DNA from: Podocnemis expansa | Lineage: Eukaryota; Chordata; Testudines; Podocnemididae | Reading direction: 5' to 3' | Length of the DNA stretch: 64,000 bases | NCBI GenBank assembly: GCA_007922195.1 | Contig: ML681981.1 | Span: 12,315,403 to 12,379,402, forward strand | Shown: positions 59,934 to 64,000 of the stretch, one piece after another | How positions within the stretch are numbered: position 1 is the stretch's first letter | Layout: each line of letters starts with the position of its first letter | Notes under the pieces: generated by a model | What the model was told of the DNA's origin: nothing | The model's input: only the letters and a program-made list of their open reading frames with translations | The model's database searches: none | Translations under genes and position numbers: made by a program

Positions 59934-59945
59934 AGTTTCAGCATT

Positions 59946-62900
59946 GGCACGGTGGCGGAAACAAATACCAGTAACAGAGAAAGATTTGCCCCAATGTCTC
60001 TTTATTAAATGCCGAAATGTTAACTCAGGGGCTCATTCTACAAGCACTTCTGCTCTTGCTTAACTTCATACCCATGAAGACTCCCACTTTGAGGCCTCAG
60101 ACCAAGCTCTCAGTGATTGCGGTAGAAGTTAGGAGCCTAAATGCCTTTCTGGATTTGGGCATCAGTGTTTAGCTGCACTTAGGTATTCTTTTGGGGTTAA
60201 CTATGCATATTTTCAGCAGATGGAAAACATTTAAATGACAGGTTGTACACAAGTGATCAAGATATAAGAAAGATATTGAGGATCTATCTTTTATTTCAGA
60301 AACCCATGAAAGGCAGGTCTCTTCTTGCCTAACTACATGAACATACCTGAAATTTCTGATCGTAGCAGAGTAGATGTTTAATAAGACTGTTCACTGACAC
60401 TGTGTAAATATATATATTTCCATACATATAAAGTGCATAGCATTGCATTATTTACACCGGGCAAGTAAATGCTGTTCCACTCTGGAAACTTACCACGGTC
60501 ACACATTCAGAATGATGCACTATACTGAACAGCTAAGCTCATTGTTGGCTATTAGAGTGTGCAAATCTGAGAGTGTGAAATTTTTATTAAAAAGCAAAGG
60601 CCTTTACTCTGATTATAACGAAATTCTGAATCATTTATATAGTTGAAGCAAAGCATTTTTCCCATCCATTTCCTGAATGCTATCTTGATGAGGCATATAG
60701 GATTGTCAGGTCCTAAGGAAAGTGTTCTGGCCTCTTGAGCCAGAAACAGCCTGTCTTGCAGGCAGAACAGCTAGAGAAAAGAGTTTAGGCCACCAACCAT
60801 TGATTCGTAGTTGCTTTCCCCCATTCTCAGTTTGTCTGAATTGAGGAGCAGCAGCTGTGTTCTTGAACCAGTAAGTGGGAACAGGTGACACTCTTTCCCT
60901 TAACCAGTGGATTTAACAGGTGAAGTCTTTCTTTGCTTTCTAGAGACTTCTCAGAAAGGCTAAAAGGGAAACAGTTGCTGAGGAGGTACTGACTTGCATC
61001 TCTGTTGAACTGAGTCATTGTTTTGTCTGAGTTTGTTGTCTACGTGTTGGTCATTCTAGAAGAAACATAGTTCAATCACTTGGGTTACTGATGGTAAATC
61101 TTTTGTGAGTGTTTAAAGACTTTGTCTATGAAAATCCTGGGAAAATACTTTTTTCCAAAGGAAAACTGATTCAGAACTCCATCGTTGGTATCAAATGGTG
61201 GGCCTGCTAGCTAATGCACTGGTCAATAGCCATACACAGTGAGTGCACTTACTTCACTAATGTAAACTTCCTTCCTATCACTGTACTGTTTCTGATGTGC
61301 TCATGAGCTAAATCTGGATTTGGACTGGGCTGGGTAGTCAAGACACAGATTATTCACAAAGTCAGCTAAAGGACAAACTAGTAAGCACTTAGCTAAGATG
61401 TTCTTATCTACAAAGACATTGAATACATACACACACACTTTTATCTTATAGGGTTACACAAAAAAATACCAGAACTCTTAGACAAAATTGTGCAGAACTA
61501 ATAGCCTATTATTTAGCTCATCTTTTCTCACTGCCCCCTTTGCCTCCTTCATTTGTTTGGTCATATGTAACAACTGAACTCAGTTAAGACTGATATATTG
61601 AGTTCCACAGTTAGCATCTCTAGCAGATAAGTTAAAGGCTTCTTCTTCTGACTACATATGAAGAAGGTGTGTTAAGCTTTTCCTAGTGATGAGTTGAATG
61701 TAACTGATTCACTAAAATGAATCCAAATATATTATGAGATGACTTGAAACTTGCTTGCAATGAAGTGATAGGTCATCTTTCATGCACAATTCACTTATGT
61801 GCACACTCTGTAATGAAAATGTCACTGTAATGTGTCCCATATTCCCAGACAGTACAGCAGAGATAAGCAAAATAAGTCTCTTTTAGAGGCTGACACTTGA
61901 AATCTTTCACACACTGGTCCCAGTTTCATAACCAGTCCCCCTGATCAGTGGCTGAAAGTTGTTAGCATTTGATAGTTCTTCAGTGGCTGATAAAAAAGTA
62001 GTTACTGGTCTCAATCAAGTCCTCAGTAAACAGATGACACCATAAAGCAACTGCACTTCAATTGGCAGTCTCAGACAGTAAAGAAAATGAACTACCTTTT
62101 GCTGGCCTTTAGAGAGTCAGTTCCTGGTTAAATTTGAAGCCTAGTTAGATTTGAATTATTTTGGGGAGAAAGGGTGTGAGAACCCTGTATTCAATATATT
62201 TCAAAAGCACTAAAAAAAACCCCAAAAAACATTTGGTACAATGTTGATAAAAATTAAGTGATGGTAGTAGACCCAAGCATAGTGTTTTTTTTAAAGCAAA
62301 GTACCAGAGAAGAAAACTACTCTTCCTAACACTCTTCTGTTTCCGCAAATCTTCCTTCTTTTTCTCAGCTCTTTTGTCTACTCGAGGAAAAGTCTCTGGC
62401 ACTTGGGAACACCTGGACATTGCCTGTAAACATAGTTTATCTGTAGCTGAAGAGATGCACGGAGCATAGCAATTTACCCTTCAGAATTTGAAACTGCACT
62501 GGTAGCATCTGCCTTCACATAGGTGAGATAAGAACGGCATTGTAAAAGTCAAGAAATATAAAAGATGATCATGGTTCTTTCTTTCTTTTTTTAAATAACC
62601 AAACTCTGTATCTGACAGAGTAAAGACTATGCCTACTGTGTCCTTTATGGTAAATAGAGGGCCATTCTGAGAACAGAACGTGCTGTGTGTTTCACTCTGT
62701 CTTCTGCAGATCGCATAATTTAAGATGAGCGGTACTAAAGATGTAACTTTGCTGAGAGTATGAGCAAACATTGGAACTGTTGCTAAGATATCAAATGACA
62801 AAATTAACATGTGTCTGTCACAAGCAGACTGCAAATCAAAGCCCTTTTCATTCCAATGCTAAAAGCAAACAGGACAGTAACACAATGTTACACTGGCTCC

Positions 62901-63864
62901 TGAGCAAGAGACACCAAAGGCCACTTTTAATTTTACCTCATTAGAATTTTTCTTTTATGAACCTTCTTTAACCACCATACCATCAATCACCTTAACTGTC
63001 CTCTTAACTGGTAACAACTTTCTTAGCTAAATCTAAGTAGTTTAAAGTTAAGACCTACAGTATACCATAGCACTGAGTAACTTTGGTAAGGGGAGGAGGG
63101 AAATTGGCCTTTACCTTTCAGCTTTATGAGCTGCTCCAAACTTCTAGACAATCACTGAGTAACATGCTTCTCCCCTCCCGCTCCCCCAGAGATGGTTGGA
63201 AACAAAGATCTTTAGGGCGGCTATCCCAGACTCCAGAACTCGCAGAATAGTTACTTGAATGGAGATCAAAGGTGGTTCTTACACAGTTTATCACTCACAC
63301 AAACACTCCACAACAAGAGTTAGCATTTCAAACTGTATTTAGAAATAAAATGCTTCAGCAGTTTCTTCTAACCATGCAATCTCATGCACAGGCTGCTGGG
63401 CATCTATTCTGTGGAATTATGGTGTAATTTTGAGGGGGAGTTAATCAATAGACATGAAGAACATATGCACAACCTCGTTTAAAAAACAACCTTTCTTTGC
63501 TGTATAAAAGAAAAGCAGCACTGTGTTCTGGGTAGGATACAGACTAAGAGCTAGAGGACTGGGTTTCCCTTTTTATACTGCTGGTGATGTGTGTCTGCTC
63601 ACCTCACTCAGCTACAAAATGGATAATGCTGCTCTCCCTTGGAAAGCATATTTCAGGACTAGAGAGATGCTCAGAGTGAAGGAATAATAAGTAACTCTCC
63701 CCAGCTTCATTGGGGCTAAAAGACGTTGCCAAACACTGACTTCCTCAGGATAAGATCAAAAGACTGTTGAGTTTTATTGAAAACCCTTTATCCCCTTGTG
63801 TCACCGACAGACTCTTAAGGCCGCTAGGTGGTATTTTGGAATGGACAGGACATAGTCTGTTTCA
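59946..63864. other. Gene-poor intergenic sequence
   Basis: Unique-looking AT-rich DNA with short (TA)n tracts near 60408. I see no exon, RNA gene or clear repeat. Open frames here are below 120 codons and have no recognised similarity. In human the next gene is MYOF on the opposite strand; I found no MYOF exon. Confidence 0.6.
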
Positions 63865-63960
63865 AAGGGGCAGCCATATTAGTCAAGTCCAGGAAAAAAA
63901 GCAAGGAGTCCTGTGGCACTTAAAGATTAACATTTATTGCACGAGCTTTTGTGGAAGACA
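63865..63960. mobile_element. Penelope-like element terminal fragment at window edge
   Basis: The phrases AAAGGGGCAGCCATATTAGT, AAGGAGTCCTGTGGCACTTA and TTATTGCACGAGCTTTTGTG reproduce the terminus of the element at 57 kb. No reverse transcriptase remnant follows before the window ends. Confidence 0.65.
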
Positions 63961-64000
63961 TAGTCCATGTGTACAACAGACGGATGAGCAGCTTTAAATC

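Larger units (their letters stand above)
57025..59945 (-). mobile_element. Degenerate Penelope-like retroelement with three nested insertions
   Basis: On the minus strand the element encodes, in order, the start of the reverse transcriptase (59933-59673, peptide with KEADKGGAVIIMN), the palm (59262-58780, DVEALYTNIPH and GTAMGTRMAPQYANIFM), the YIDD catalytic motif in a shifted frame (58924-58913), a cysteine-rich linker (about 58378-58079) and a GIY-YIG nuclease end (about 58139-57849, YIGQAGQPLRKRINGHKTDI). The 3' end carries the CATGCAATAAATAAAT and GTGCCACAGGACTCCTT terminus shared with the other copies in this window. It is broken by frameshifts, stops and three nested elements (57103-57446, 57638-57825 and 59302-59517), and lacks the 5' end of the coding region, so it is dead. 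Confidence 0.9.

Noticed and set aside
62481..62834. 117-codon minus-strand open frame, considered as a possible MYOF end
   Set aside because: The peptide has no resemblance to the ferlin C-terminus or its membrane anchor.

Overview
The window is vertebrate nuclear DNA, almost certainly from a reptile-grade amniote and most likely a turtle. It has spliced protein genes separated by tens of kilobases of repeat-rich DNA. Its repeats include a Penelope-like retroelement, CR1-tailed SINE sequence, hAT and Harbinger-like MITEs, and a MIR-like SINE. The turtle assignment is inferred from the repeat flavour; I cannot name the species. There is one assembly gap (10 N at 44554-44563).

Layout. 1-20837: no recognisable exons, probably the last large intron of EXOC6, full of repeats. 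20838-22378: the last two coding exons of EXOC6 (exocyst subunit Sec15A), + strand, followed by its 3' UTR. About 23.3-26.9 kb: a large CpG island with the CYP26C1 promoter. 26161-38225: CYP26C1, six coding exons, + strand. 38226-43228: a 5.0 kb intergenic segment carrying the CYP26A1 regulatory DNA. 43229-46443: CYP26A1, seven coding exons, + strand. About 46.9-64.0 kb: gene-poor DNA dominated by nested mobile elements. The order EXOC6 - CYP26C1 - CYP26A1 is the order known in human.

How the genes work together. CYP26A1 and CYP26C1 are ER-anchored cytochrome P450s that hydroxylate and so inactivate all-trans retinoic acid. The CYP26A1 promoter shows the sequence signature of a feedback loop. 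A perfect DR5 retinoic-acid response element lies 13 bp upstream of the TATA box. A second perfect DR5 lies about 2 kb upstream in a cluster of half-sites. A third consensus DR5 lies about 2.75 kb upstream of the start codon. High retinoic acid would therefore induce its own degrading enzyme. The proximal plus distal arrangement is known from mammalian CYP26A1; the third site is my reading of this sequence.

Most notable observations: (1) three consensus DR5 elements upstream of CYP26A1; (2) CYP26C1 carries about 45 extra low-complexity residues exactly where CYP26A1 has an intron, and a frame-preserving cryptic intron would remove them; (3) a possible TATA-driven upstream first exon of CYP26C1 that could extend the protein N-terminus in frame; (4) a palindromic MITE family built from TTTCGAAA blocks, with one copy nested in a Penelope element that preserves a clean empty site and a TAA duplication; (5) two hAT MITEs nested in the same Penelope element with 8-bp duplications; (6) a likely spurious assembly gap with a 28-bp duplicated flank. 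I found no sign of a wholly new gene system; the window is a developmental gene cluster plus a well-preserved record of transposon nesting.
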